This document shows, piece by piece, positions 43,992-54,412 of a DNA stretch of 64,000 bases. The position numbers were made by a program, and so were the translations under genes. Numbering within the stretch: position 1 is the first letter of the stretch; each line of letters starts with the position of its first letter. Source of the stretch: Natronosporangium hydrolyticum (GTDB lineage Bacteria; Actinomycetota; Actinomycetes; Mycobacteriales; Micromonosporaceae); contig NZ_CP070499.1 in the NCBI RefSeq assembly GCF_016925615.1, positions 1,736,001-1,800,000 on the forward strand, read 5' to 3'. The notes beneath the pieces are model-generated. The model saw nothing but the letters and a program-made list of their open reading frames with translations, was not told the origin of the DNA and searched no databases.

Positions 43992-46900
43992 CTAGCCGGG
44001 GGTGATTCCGGCTACCCGCAGCAAGCCCGGCGTGCCTTTCGGCTGCGCGAAGTCGAGGAGTTCGGTGCGCAGGAGCGCGAGTCGCGCCTCGTCGTCGGCT
44101 CGGCGCAACGCCGCCGCGGCCAGCGCCAGGGCCAACATCCGGTCCGGGACCGACGGGATCTCCGCCAGCACCTCGGCGGCGGCCAGGTGCGCCTCACCAG
44201 CGGCCAGGTCATCGGGGGCCAGCGCCCCCTCCGCGGTGTGGAGCGCCGCTTCGCACCATCGGGTACGCCGCAGGGCGCGGAGCCGGGTGGCGAACGCCGC
44301 GGCCGGTCTTCGCCCGGTCAGGGCGGCCGCCACCGCCGCCTTGTTGACCCATTGCCCGCTGGCCATCACCGGGACCGCGCCCCAGCCCTCGATGAGTTCG
44401 TCCAACAGCTCCGCCGCCTCCGCCAGCTGACCGAGCATCGCCCGGTACAGTGCGGCGGCCGAGAGCGCCCCCCAGACCGACCGTTGATAGCCGGTCTCCC
44501 GAGCCAGCTGCAGCGTGGCCGCGACGGTGTCGGCGGCGGTGGCGTCGAGCCGCAGCGCCGCCAGGCAGACCCCGACATCGTCCACATCCTCCCAGTGGCC
44601 GGCGGCGGCGACCTCGGTGATCTGCCGAATCCGATCCAGGTCGCCGGTGAAGTAGGCCCGCATCTGTTCCCCGGAGTGGTCGGTCAGGGCGTTGTAGCCG
44701 CCTGGCCCGTCGAGCTGGAGCGACTCGGCGAACAGCGCCTGGGAGGCGCGCCAGTCGCCCTCCTCCCGGACCAGGTGGGACAGGTTGCGCAGGGCTCGGC
44801 GGAGGGTCACCATCTGGTCGCGCCGGCACTGCTCGGTGATCTCCCGGAGTACCTGCAGGGCGCCGCCGTCTCCCGCCTCGTAACGGGCGGTAGCGATCGT
44901 GATCCGGGCGCTCGCGGCGGCCTCGGCGAGTCCGAGCCGGTCGGCGATCACCGCGGCGCTCTCGGCGGCGGTGATCGCGGGCTCGATCTCGTAGCTGAGC
45001 ATATAAAGCCGGCCCAGTTCGATGTAGAGGTCGACCTTGGTGGCGTCGTCCGGCAACGGTTCGGAGAGCTGGATCGCCCGGTGCAGGAATTCGAAGCCGG
45101 TGTGGCGGTCGGCGCGCATTCGGGCCTCCTGGGCGAGCAGGGTGTAGGCCCTGGCCGCTTCGGCCGCTGGCTCGCCCGGGGCCCCCTGCTCGGCGAGGTC
45201 GTTCAGCCGCTCGGCGAGGATGCGCAACTGGTTGGCGCCGTCGCCAGCGAGGAAGCTGTGCCGGTCGCGGTAAAAATCGATCTCCGCGGCGAAGAGCTCG
45301 AACCGGAGCCGCTCGGTCTCGGCCGCCAAGCCGTCGGCATCCGCGGCGGAGCCGGCCGGGTCGTCCGTGGTGAGCGAGAGCGCCCGGGCGATGTGCCGGG
45401 CGGCCGCGTCGAGCGCGTGCAGGGCGTAGGCGTGCTTCGCGGCGCGGTAGAGCGCCTGCCGGGCGGCTAGGGCGTAGCGGCCGACGGGCATCCGGAGCGA
45501 TCGGGCGATCTCGTGACCGGCCCACCGGTGATGGGCGAGCACCTCGGCCAGGTCGGTGTCGTGGCGCTGCCACACGGTTTCGAGCCAGTCCGCGGTGCGC
45601 TCGTGCCGGGCGATCCGCTCGGTACGGGGGAGGCGTTGGTAGCAGACATCGCGAACCAGGACGTGCTGGAACCGAAACTCGCCCTCACCGGCCATCGTGG
45701 ACTCTAGCTGCTCGATGATGAATTCGCGCTGCTCCAGCCGGCGCAGCGACCGTTCGACCGAGCCGGCGGCCCGGCCGAGGGCCGCGGCGACCGCGCCCGG
45801 CCAGAACTGCATGCCCACCACCGCAGCCGCCTGGAGCACCGCCCGGTCGGCCGGATCGAGTAGATCGACCCGGTTGGCGATCACGCCGTGCACGCTCTCG
45901 GGCATCGGAAGCTGCTCGTTGTTCAGACCGGTGTCGGTCTGCCCAGGCAGTAGGGTGGCGGCGACCGCACCGCGCTCTACCAGCATCCGCACGTACTCCT
46001 GGGCGTAGAGCGGATTGCCGTCGGCGAGTTCGACCAGCGGGCGTAACGCTTCGGCGGTGAAGAACGCTTTGCCGAGCATGTGCCGGCAGAGCGCGGCCAT
46101 GCCGTCGCTGCGTAGCGGTGGCAGGGTGATGGTCAACGATCCGGTGATCGTGCCGGCCCAGCTGGCGTCCCGCTCCACCAACTCGGGCCGCGCCGTAGTC
46201 AACACCAGCAGCGGCACCTCTCGAGCGGCGGCTGCGAGCAGTTCGATGAACCGGCGCATGGACTCGTCGGCCCAGTGCAGGTCCTCGAAGGCGAGCACGG
46301 TGGGGCGGTGGCGGGCCAGCCGGATGAGGAACCGCCGCCACGCCGACTCGGCCTCTTCGGCCGGAAGTCCGGCACCGGGCAGGCCGACCAGCGGTCGCAA
46401 CGCCTCGATCAGCCGGTCCGCCTCCGCACCCTGCGCCACCTGCCGTACCGCGCGGTCCAACCGCTGCCGGGCGGTCTGCGGCGAGTCGCTGTCCAGGATG
46501 CCGGCCTGGGCCTTGACGATGTCAGTGAGGCCGGCGTACGTCACGTTCTGGCCGAACGGTGGGCAGTTGCCGACGTGCCAGGTCACCGCGGTACCGGCGA
46601 TCCGGTCGGCCCGCCGGCGTAGTTCCCGCACCAGCCGGCTCTTGCCGATCCCGGCCTGCCCGAAGATGGTGACCAGTTGGGCGGTCTGGCCGGTCACGGT
46701 CCGTTGCAGTGCGCCAGCGAGCAGGCCGAGTTCGTGCTCCCGCTCCACCAACGGCGTGGCGTCCGGCTCACCACCGTCTGGCCGGCGTTGGACCGGTGCC
46801 ACCGCCAGGAAGAGTTCGGTCTGCGCCGACCGTCCCCGAAGCTGAGTGGCGGCGTGTGGCTCGTACCGGATGGTGGTCGCGGTCTGGGCCTGGGTGTTCC

Positions 46901-47597
46901 CGCACACCAGCACGCCCCCCGGCGGCGCGATCGCCTCGATCCGGGCGGCGGTGCTGACGACGTCGCCGGCGACGATCGCCTGCCCACCGTCGCGGGCGGC
47001 GGCGATGTCCACCAGCGCCTCCCCGGTGGCGATGCCCACCCGGTAACGCAACTCTTCACCGTGCTCGGCGGCGAGGTCGAGCAGCAGCCGTTGCAGCTCC
47101 AGGCCGGCGCGCACGCAGCGCAGCGGGTCAGCTTCGGTGGTGATCGGGGCACCGAACAACGCCATCACGGCGTCGCCGATGTACTTCTCCACCACGCCAC
47201 CGTGCTCGTGGACCACGGTACGAGCGACCTGGTAGAAGCGGCTCTGCAACTGCCGGACCAGCTCCGGATCGGCCTGCTCGGCGTACCTGGTGGACTCGAC
47301 CTGATCAACGAAGAGGACGCTCACCCGCCGGCGGTCCTCGGTGCTCGGTCGGCTGGGCGGTTGCTCGTCGCGGGGCTGGCCGCAGCCGGTGCAGAACGCG
47401 GTGCCCGGGCGCAACGGTCGGCCGCACTGCCGGCAGGAGTCGGTAAGTGCGCTGCCGCAACCGCCGCAGAATCGGTCATCGTCGGTGACGGCTCGGGAAC
47501 ACCGTGGGCAAACCACTTTGACGAGTATGCCGTCTCGGGCAAACTGTCGGAACCCCGTCTGTCGGCCACCAGACATTGGCCGCTCGGCAGGTATCAC
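43992..47597 (-). CDS. Zinc-ribbon, class III adenylate cyclase, AAA ATPase and TPR fusion protein
   Basis: A 1201-residue multidomain signalling protein. Residues about 30-75 hold two zinc ribbons (VCPRC...FCGGCG; SCRQCG...FCTGCG). A class III cyclase domain follows (about 90-270): metal Asp residues in VLFVDQVES and YIGDAVMALFG, and VAGDVVSTAARIE with the transition-state Arg but Ser in place of the usual Asn. An AAA/STAND ATPase has Walker A GQAGIGKSRLV and Walker B VLAFEDLHWAD. The last 500 residues are TPR-like helices. No output HTH was found. The start may be GTG at 47597 (AGGTGGA upstream) or a later codon. Confidence 0.88.
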   Translation of the reverse strand: MIPAERPMSGGRQTGFRQFARDGILVKVVCPRCSRAVTDDDRFCGGCGSALTDSCRQCGRPLRPGTAFCTGCGQPRDEQPPSRPSTEDRRRVSVLFVDQVESTRYAEQADPELVRQLQSRFYQVARTVVHEHGGVVEKYIGDAVMALFGAPITTEADPLRCVRAGLELQRLLLDLAAEHGEELRYRVGIATGEALVDIAAARDGGQAIVAGDVVSTAARIEAIAPPGGVLVCGNTQAQTATTIRYEPHAATQLRGRSAQTELFLAVAPVQRRPDGGEPDATPLVEREHELGLLAGALQRTVTGQTAQLVTIFGQAGIGKSRLVRELRRRADRIAGTAVTWHVGNCPPFGQNVTYAGLTDIVKAQAGILDSDSPQTARQRLDRAVRQVAQGAEADRLIEALRPLVGLPGAGLPAEEAESAWRRFLIRLARHRPTVLAFEDLHWADESMRRFIELLAAAAREVPLLVLTTARPELVERDASWAGTITGSLTITLPPLRSDGMAALCRHMLGKAFFTAEALRPLVELADGNPLYAQEYVRMLVERGAVAATLLPGQTDTGLNNEQLPMPESVHGVIANRVDLLDPADRAVLQAAAVVGMQFWPGAVAAALGRAAGSVERSLRRLEQREFIIEQLESTMAGEGEFRFQHVLVRDVCYQRLPRTERIARHERTADWLETVWQRHDTDLAEVLAHHRWAGHEIARSLRMPVGRYALAARQALYRAAKHAYALHALDAAARHIARALSLTTDDPAGSAADADGLAAETERLRFELFAAEIDFYRDRHSFLAGDGANQLRILAERLNDLAEQGAPGEPAAEAARAYTLLAQEARMRADRHTGFEFLHRAIQLSEPLPDDATKVDLYIELGRLYMLSYEIEPAITAAESAAVIADRLGLAEAAASARITIATARYEAGDGGALQVLREITEQCRRDQMVTLRRALRNLSHLVREEGDWRASQALFAESLQLDGPGGYNALTDHSGEQMRAYFTGDLDRIRQITEVAAAGHWEDVDDVGVCLAALRLDATAADTVAATLQLARETGYQRSVWGALSAAALYRAMLGQLAEAAELLDELIEGWGAVPVMASGQWVNKAAVAAALTGRRPAAAFATRLRALRRTRWCEAALHTAEGALAPDDLAAGEAHLAAAEVLAEIPSVPDRMLALALAAAALRRADDEARLALLRTELLDFAQPKGTPGLLRVAGITPG

Positions 47598-47684
47598 TCA
47601 GCCGTCCACCTGGCTAGCCTCGATTGGCGCGGGGGTCGGTCATCGTCCGGCCGCTGACCATCTATTACACGGAGCGGAGAAAGT

Positions 47685-47882
47685 ATGGTTTACGTGAAGC
47701 TTGAGCGTTCGTGGACGGACTCGGCAGGGACGACGCACGACGCGGGGGCGATGGTGGACGTCGACGCCGGGACGCTGGCGTCGTTGCAGGCCAACGGCAC
47801 GGTCACCGAGCCCGGCAGCGGTGACCCGCGGCCGGACACCTCCGGCTGGGCCGGCCCTGACGGCGGCGGGTCGAACGCCTAG
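47685..47882 (+). CDS. Small acidic protein
   Basis: A 65-residue ORF (MVYVKLERSWTDSAGTTHDA) with a purine-rich CGGAGCGGAG Shine-Dalgarno region before the ATG. The first 45 residues resemble short proteins with a WTD..GT.H..G pattern as in phage- or plasmid-type hypothetical proteins, and the tail is Gly/Asp-rich. It is divergent from the cyclase fusion gene and probably shares its control region. Function unknown. Confidence 0.6.
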   Translation: MVYVKLERSWTDSAGTTHDAGAMVDVDAGTLASLQANGTVTEPGSGDPRPDTSGWAGPDGGGSNA

Positions 47883-47904
47883 ACCGATGCCCCGGCCCGG
47901 GTGG

Positions 47905-48600
47905 TCAAGCGGTCATACCCGCGCGCCGGCGCAACGCCGGTAGGTCGGTGACGATGATCCGGCGGCCTTCGGTGCGCAGCCAGCCACGGGCTGAGAACGA
48001 GCCGATCGCCTGGTTCACGCTCTGGCGCGAACCGCCGGCCATCTCAGCGAGCTGGCTCTGGTTGAGTTCGATGGTGACCATCGCCGCCTGGCTGTCACCG
48101 GCCAGCCGTACCAGCGCTTTGGCCACCCGGCCGGGCAGGTCGAGGAAGACATGGTCCGCGTTCTGTTCGGTGAGCCGGCGGATCAGCCCGCCGAGGGCGC
48201 GCATTACCGCGTCCAGGATCACCGGATGGGAGTGGACCAGGTCGAGGAAGGCGGCGCGGGACAACGCCAGCGCAGCGCAGTCCTCGATCGCCTCGGCCGA
48301 GGCGGAGCGGGGCGAGCCGTCCAGCAACGACACCTCGCCGAGCACATCCGGAGGGCGTACCACCGACAGCAGGGCACGCTCGTTGGTCGGCGCGATCAGA
48401 TAGACGGCAACCGCGCCGCGCCGGAGCACCACCAGCGAGTCGCCCGGATCGTCCTGATGGAACAGCACCTGGCCCTTGCGATAGGTGCGGGGGACCGCGG
48501 CGGCGATCACCCGCTGCCGGGCCTCCGGGCTGAGGCCGGCGAACATCTCCACCCCGGCGAGCGCGTCGCCGCCGCCATCTGGCGAGAAATTTACCTCCAC
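47905..48600 (-). CDS. Crp/Fnr-family transcriptional regulator
   Basis: A 231-residue regulator with an N-terminal cyclic-nucleotide-binding fold (phosphate-binding-cassette region LGEVSLLDGSPRSASAEA) and a C-terminal winged helix (LNQSQLAEMAGGSRQSVNQA). The PBC retains G-E and R-S-A, so cAMP binding is possible. GTG start with GGGAGGA about 9 bases upstream. The nearby class III cyclase gene makes a cAMP link attractive, though it is only proximity. Confidence 0.9.
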   Translation of the reverse strand: MEVNFSPDGGGDALAGVEMFAGLSPEARQRVIAAAVPRTYRKGQVLFHQDDPGDSLVVLRRGAVAVYLIAPTNERALLSVVRPPDVLGEVSLLDGSPRSASAEAIEDCAALALSRAAFLDLVHSHPVILDAVMRALGGLIRRLTEQNADHVFLDLPGRVAKALVRLAGDSQAAMVTIELNQSQLAEMAGGSRQSVNQAIGSFSARGWLRTEGRRIIVTDLPALRRRAGMTA

Positions 48601-48805
48601 GACTGTCTATCCTCCCAGAGTCGGGGTCCGGCCACGGAGCGGGCTCCGGCGCTCCTGGGTTGCGGCCGACGGGGCGACCGGGTGTCACGAGTCATGCGGC
48701 GAGGGTAGTAGTTCGCTGCCAAGGCTGGCTGGCCCGGTCCGCTACGACGCGCTACCGGGCGCCGCGATTCGCCCGCGGTGGCGCCGATGGGTGATGATGG
48801 TCCGG

Positions 48806-49327
48806 ATGGTTTACCGGTATTTCTACGATTGTGAGTTCATCGAGGACGGGCGCGTGGTCGACCTGGTCTCGATCGGAGTGGTGGACGAGTTCGGCCGGGA
48901 GTTCTATGCGGTCTCCACCGAGTTCGACGCCGCCGCGGCGGTGCCCTGGGTGCGCCGCAATGTGCTCGCGAAGCTGCCATCACCCGCCGACCGCGCCTGG
49001 CGCTCCCGGCGCGAGATCCGCGATCAACTGTGGGAGTTCCTCACCGAGCCGGTCCGCGACTCGGGCGAGGAGCTGGAGCTGTGGGCCTGGTACGCGGCGT
49101 ACGACCACGTCGTGCTGGCGCAACTGTGGGGGGCCATGCCACAGCTGCCGCGGGAGATTCCCCGGTTTACCAAGGACCTCCGCCAACTCTGGGACGACCT
49201 GAAACGGCCGAAGCTGCCCGCGCCCGAGGCGGGGCGCCACGACGCGCTGGTGGACGCCCGGCACAATCTGGCGCGCTGGCGCGCCATGACCGGGGCGCGC
49301 GAACCCGGACCAGGCCAGTGGCGATAA
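48806..49327 (+). CDS. 3'-5' exoribonuclease, RNase AS type
   Basis: A 173-residue DEDD-type exonuclease. The first metal residues D8 and E10 are in YFYDCEFI, a further Asp in WYAAYDHVVL, and the His/Asp of the last motif in RHDALVDARHNLARW. Length and sequence match Rv2179c, an adenylate-specific 3'-exoribonuclease. Start is set at MVYRYFYDCEF; two Met codons closely upstream are possible. Position beside AGPAT and DAHP synthase also agrees with the mycobacterial locus. Confidence 0.9.
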   Translation: MVYRYFYDCEFIEDGRVVDLVSIGVVDEFGREFYAVSTEFDAAAAVPWVRRNVLAKLPSPADRAWRSRREIRDQLWEFLTEPVRDSGEELELWAWYAAYDHVVLAQLWGAMPQLPREIPRFTKDLRQLWDDLKRPKLPAPEAGRHDALVDARHNLARWRAMTGAREPGPGQWR

Positions 49328-49461
49328 GGTGACGAGTACGGCCCGCCCCGGGCCGGCAATGAGGCCGTCGCCAGCCGGGGCCGACATGTAAGGCCTGATC
49401 TCAGCGCCCGCGCAGCGCCGGGCCGCTGAGCTTCGACAACCCTGTGGGAAGGACGAGCGTC

Positions 49462-50487
49462 ATGCGAATCGGCGTGCTCACCGGCGGCGGTGACTGCCCT
49501 GGCCTCAACGCGGTGATCCGGGCGGTGGTCCGAAAGGGGATCACCGAGTACGGCCACGAGTTCGTGGGTTACCGCAACGGTTGGCGGGGTCCGCTGGACA
49601 ACCTGACCCGGCCGTTGGATGTCAGCTCGGTACGCGGGATCCTGCCGCGGGGAGGCACCATCCTCGGCTCCTCGCGGACCAACCCCTTCAAGATCGAGGG
49701 CGGTGTCGAGAAGATCACCGCCAACCTCGCCGAGCAGGGTGTGGACGCGCTGGTCGCGATCGGCGGCGAGGACACCCTCGGGGTTGCGGCCAAGCTCTAC
49801 GACCAGGGCGTGCAGGTGGTCGGGGTGCCGAAGACCATCGACAACGACTTGAACGCGACCGATTACACCTTCGGGTTCGACACCGCCGTCAACATCGCCA
49901 TGGAGGCGATCGACCGGCTCCACACCACCGCGGAGAGCCACCACCGCTGCCTGGTGGTCGAGCTGATGGGCCGGCACGCGGGCTGGATCGCCCTACACGC
50001 CGGCATGGCCGGCGGCGCCAACGTGATCCTGCTGCCGGAGCGGCAGTTCGACGTGGAGAAGGTCGCCGCGTACGTCGAGAAGCGGTTCGAGACCGAATAT
50101 TCGCCGATCGTGGTGGTCGCCGAGGGCGCCACCCCGCTGACCGGCCAGATGGTGCTGCAGAACCAGGAGCGGGACGCGTTCGGGCACGTCCGGCTCGGCG
50201 GGATCGGCCAGTGGCTGGCCGAGCAGGTCGAGGAGCGCACCGGCAAGGAGTCGCGAACCGTGGTGCTCGGGCACATCCAGCGCGGCGGCACGCCCACCGC
50301 CTTCGACCGGGTGCTCGCTACCCGGTTCGGGCTGCAGGCGATCGACGCCGTCCACGACGGCGACTGGGGCAAGATGGTGGCGCTACGCGGCACCGACATC
50401 GTCCGGGCGCCGCTGTCGGAGGCGACCGCCGAGCTGAAGACGGTTCCGATCGAGCGGTACGCCGAGGCCGAGGTCTTCTTCGGCTGA
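49462..50487 (+). CDS. pfkA: 6-phosphofructokinase with PPi-type active-site residues
   Basis: Phosphorylates fructose 6-phosphate in glycolysis. The 341-residue protein keeps GGGDCPGLNAVIR and PKTIDND. Using E. coli PfkA numbering, which coincides here, residue 104 is Asp (GGEDT) and residue 124 is Lys (PKTIDND). ATP enzymes have Gly at both; Asp104 with Lys124 is the pattern of pyrophosphate-dependent PFKs such as that of Amycolatopsis. The phosphoryl donor is therefore probably PPi, possibly reversible. The ATG at 49462 has GGGAAGGA about 9 bases upstream. Confidence 0.93.
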   Translation: MRIGVLTGGGDCPGLNAVIRAVVRKGITEYGHEFVGYRNGWRGPLDNLTRPLDVSSVRGILPRGGTILGSSRTNPFKIEGGVEKITANLAEQGVDALVAIGGEDTLGVAAKLYDQGVQVVGVPKTIDNDLNATDYTFGFDTAVNIAMEAIDRLHTTAESHHRCLVVELMGRHAGWIALHAGMAGGANVILLPERQFDVEKVAAYVEKRFETEYSPIVVVAEGATPLTGQMVLQNQERDAFGHVRLGGIGQWLAEQVEERTGKESRTVVLGHIQRGGTPTAFDRVLATRFGLQAIDAVHDGDWGKMVALRGTDIVRAPLSEATAELKTVPIERYAEAEVFFG

Positions 50488-50516
50488 GTAGCTGACCCGA
50501 CCTGAAGGAGTGGGTA

Positions 50517-51338
50517 ATGGCGCCGGGGGTGCACACGGTCGCGGTGATCGGAGCCGGCAAGATCGGTGAGTTGGTGCTCGCCGGTTTGTTGCGGGCCGGT
50601 TGGCCACCGGACCGGCTGCTGGGCACCACCCGGCGCCCGGAACGAGCTGCCGAGCTGGCCGAGCGGTACGGCATCCGGATGGTGGACAACCCCACCGCCG
50701 TGACCGAGGCGGCGGTGTTGGCGATCGCGGTGAAGCCGCAGGACGCTCCGGCGTTGCTGGCCGAGCTCGGGCCGCAGGTGCCGCCAGAGAAGCTGGTGCT
50801 CTCGCTCTGCGCCGGGCTGCCCACCAGCTTCTTTGGGGAGCGGCTCGCCCCCGGCACACCGGTGGTCCGGGTGATGACCAACACTCCGGCGGTGGTGGAC
50901 GCGGCGATGACCGCGATCGCGGCCGGTCCGCACGCCACCGGCGAGCAGTTGGCCATCGCCGAGGAGATGTTCACCCCGCTGGGCCGGACGATCCGACTGC
51001 CCGAGAGCCAGTTGGATGCCGTGACTGCGCTCTCCGGCTCCGGCCCGGCGTACTTCTACTACCTGGTGGAGGCGATGACCGACGCCGGGATCCTGCTGGG
51101 CCTGCCGCGGCAGGTCGCGCACGACCTGATCGTGCAGACCGCGGTCGGTTCGGCGGTGATGTTGCGCGACTCCGGCGAGCATCCGGTGCGGCTGCGGGAG
51201 GCGGTCACCTCGCCGGCCGGGACCACCATCTCGGCGATCCGGGAGCTGGAACGGCACGCGGTGCGGGCGGCGCTGATCGCGGCGCTGGAGGCCGCCCGGG
51301 ACCGGGCCCGGGAACTCGCCGCCGCCACCAAGAGCTAA
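50517..51338 (+). CDS. proC: Pyrroline-5-carboxylate reductase
   Basis: Last step of proline synthesis, NADPH-dependent. N-terminal Rossmann motif VAVIGAGKIGE, then AIAVKPQD, VVRVMTNTP and the C-terminal signature ALSGSGPAYFYYL with TSPAGTTISAIREL. 273 residues is the usual size. AAGGAG lies about 8 bases before the ATG and 29 bp after pfkA, so the two may be co-transcribed. Confidence 0.95.
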   Translation: MAPGVHTVAVIGAGKIGELVLAGLLRAGWPPDRLLGTTRRPERAAELAERYGIRMVDNPTAVTEAAVLAIAVKPQDAPALLAELGPQVPPEKLVLSLCAGLPTSFFGERLAPGTPVVRVMTNTPAVVDAAMTAIAAGPHATGEQLAIAEEMFTPLGRTIRLPESQLDAVTALSGSGPAYFYYLVEAMTDAGILLGLPRQVAHDLIVQTAVGSAVMLRDSGEHPVRLREAVTSPAGTTISAIRELERHAVRAALIAALEAARDRARELAAATKS

Positions 51339-51341
51339 CGA

Positions 51342-51371
51342 CCCGGCCGACCACGAGCGTGATCGGCCGGG
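51342..51371. terminator. Hairpin between proC and the glutathione peroxidase gene
   Basis: CCCGGCCGA (51342-51350) pairs with TCGGCCGGG (51363-51371). It lies 4 bp after the proC stop and before the 3' end of a converging gene, a good place for a bidirectional terminator. Confidence 0.65.
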
Positions 51372-51383
51372 CCAAACCCGAGG

Positions 51384-51875
51384 TCAGTTCGGTAGCACCT
51401 TCTCGATCGCGGCGACCAGCTCCGGGGCGTCCGGCTCGGTGCCCGGGTCGAACCTGCCGGCCACTGAACCGTCCGGCGCCACCAGGAACTTCTCAAAGTT
51501 CCACCGGATATCACCGGTGTGGCCCGCCGCGTCGGCGGTGGTCACCAGCTGCTGATAGAGCGGATGCCGGCCAGCCCCGTTGACCTCCACCTTCGCGGTC
51601 ATGGGGAAGCTGACGCCGTAGTTCCGCTCACAGAACTCGGCGATGTCGGCCGCGCTGCCCGGCTCTTGGCCGCCGAACTGGTTACAGGGCACTCCTAGCA
51701 CCACCAACCCCCGGCTGGCGTAGGCCTGCCAGAGCGCCTGCAACCCGGCGTACTGGTTGGTGAGGCCGCACTCGGAGGCGACGTTGACCACCAACAGTGC
51801 CCGGCCCCGATACTGTGACAGCTCGGCCGACCCGCCGGTGAGTGCGTCGATTTCTACGTCGAAGACGGTAGTCAT
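51384..51875 (-). CDS. Glutathione peroxidase-family thiol peroxidase
   Basis: A 163-residue peroxidase of the GPx fold reducing hydrogen or lipid peroxides. The peroxidatic residue is Cys36 in NVASECGLT (no selenocysteine), with Gln in PCNQFGGQEP and Trp in IRWNFEKFL completing the tetrad. Actinobacteria lack glutathione as main thiol, so thioredoxin or mycothiol is the likely reductant. It lies 10 bp downstream of tdk on the same strand. Confidence 0.93.
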   Translation of the reverse strand: MTTVFDVEIDALTGGSAELSQYRGRALLVVNVASECGLTNQYAGLQALWQAYASRGLVVLGVPCNQFGGQEPGSAADIAEFCERNYGVSFPMTAKVEVNGAGRHPLYQQLVTTADAAGHTGDIRWNFEKFLVAPDGSVAGRFDPGTEPDAPELVAAIEKVLPN

Positions 51876-51885
51876 GGCGGCGAGA

Positions 51886-52518
51886 CTACCCTGCGGGCCC
51901 GAGCTGCCCCCGCTGATGGTGGCGCCGGCACAGCACCTGGTAGCGAACTCCGTCGCCGTCGGTGTCGCCGATCACCACCTGGGCCCCCTCCCGGGCGACC
52001 ACGCCGTCGACGATCCGGGCGTTGTGTAGTCCTCGCCGGCCGCACCAGCACCACACCTCGACCTGCAGCCGCGAAACCTCGTCCGCGAGCTCGAAGAGCC
52101 GCTGCGCTCCCGGGAACATCCGGGCCCGGAAGTCGGTGGCGAGCCCGAACGCGTAGACATCGATCTCCGCCTCGTCCACCAGCTGGGCCAGCTGCTCGAC
52201 CTGCGCCACGGTGTAGAACGACGCCTCGTCGCAGATCAGGTAGTGCACCGGGGCCGGCTGCCCGGCGACCAGCTCCCGCAGGTCCAGCTCCGCGGTGACC
52301 TCGACCGCTTCGCGGCTGAGCCCGATCCGGCTCGACAACTGAGCCGGGCCGGCCCGGTCGAAGGTGCTCAGCACCAGCCCTCGCCGGCCCTGCCGGGCGT
52401 GGTTGTAGTCCAGCTGCAGCGCCAGCGTCGACTTGCCGCAGTCCATCGGGCCCCAGAAGAAACGCAGCGCGGCACCGGCCGCCGGCGATACCGGTGGCCG
52501 CCCTCGGTCATCGGTCAT
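51886..52518 (-). CDS. tdk: Thymidine kinase (type II)
   Basis: Salvage enzyme phosphorylating thymidine. Walker A GPMDCGKST, the catalytic Glu in ICDEASFY, lasso and zinc-ribbon cysteines in WCWCGRRG and LCRRHH. 210 residues is normal for the family. The ATG at 52518 is preceded directly by a perfect 16-bp hairpin, leaving only GGTGA as a weak ribosome site inside it. Confidence 0.93.
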   Translation of the reverse strand: MTDDRGRPPVSPAAGAALRFFWGPMDCGKSTLALQLDYNHARQGRRGLVLSTFDRAGPAQLSSRIGLSREAVEVTAELDLRELVAGQPAPVHYLICDEASFYTVAQVEQLAQLVDEAEIDVYAFGLATDFRARMFPGAQRLFELADEVSRLQVEVWCWCGRRGLHNARIVDGVVAREGAQVVIGDTDGDGVRYQVLCRRHHQRGQLGPAG

Positions 52519-52520
52519 GT

Positions 52521-52558
52521 CACCGGAGGGTACGGGGCCGGGCCCGTACCCTCCGGTG
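52521..52558. promoter_or_regulatory. Perfect hairpin at the tdk translation start
   Basis: Perfect 16-bp arms CACCGGAGGGTACGGG (52521-52536) and its complement (52543-52558) around GCCGGG lie 2 bp upstream of the tdk ATG, in the divergent region shared with the DAHP synthase gene. No gene ends here, so a terminator role is unlikely. It could hide the tdk ribosome site or serve as an operator. Confidence 0.6.
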
Positions 52559-52624
52559 GTGGTCTCCGGTGATCATCGCCCAGTAGGCGGAACAGGGTGG
52601 GCTCGGTGATGGCGGAGCCAGTGA

Positions 52625-54115
<1,491 letters not shown>

Positions 54116-54200
54116 GGAGAATCCGGGTGCGCGCGGTTGCCGGTCTTGTCTAGAGTGGCCATCCTTGGGTGCCGCCGACTAACGGCACACCGGCATCGCC

Positions 54201-54276
54201 GGCTCGTGTTCCGTGGCGCATCCGAGTTTTGTGGCACGGGCGCTCCGGCGCTCCTGGTTCAAATCCAGACCGGGCC
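54201..54276 (+). other. tRNA-like fragment, probably degenerate
   Basis: CCTGGTTCAAATCCAGA looks like a tRNA T arm. Going 5' the DNA reads GTGGCGCATCCGAGTTTTG, reminiscent of the D arm and anticodon region of a proline tRNA with the D loop collapsed. A 7-base segment (GGCTCGT, 54201) could pair with CCGGGCC (54270-54276) as an acceptor with one wobble and one mismatch. The D arm and anticodon stem do not fold properly, so it is not a working tRNA. The rest of the 54116-54412 gap shows nothing else. Confidence 0.3.
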
Positions 54277-54412
54277 CCGTGCCGCCACCGGCCGCCCTCG
54301 GGCGACCGGTCGGCTGGCTCTGCGGGCTCACCTCTCGGGGTGGACGCCCCCGCCGGCCGGCCGGGGCCGACGGCGGCACGGGTCCCGGATTCACTCCTCC
54401 GGAAGGGAGACC

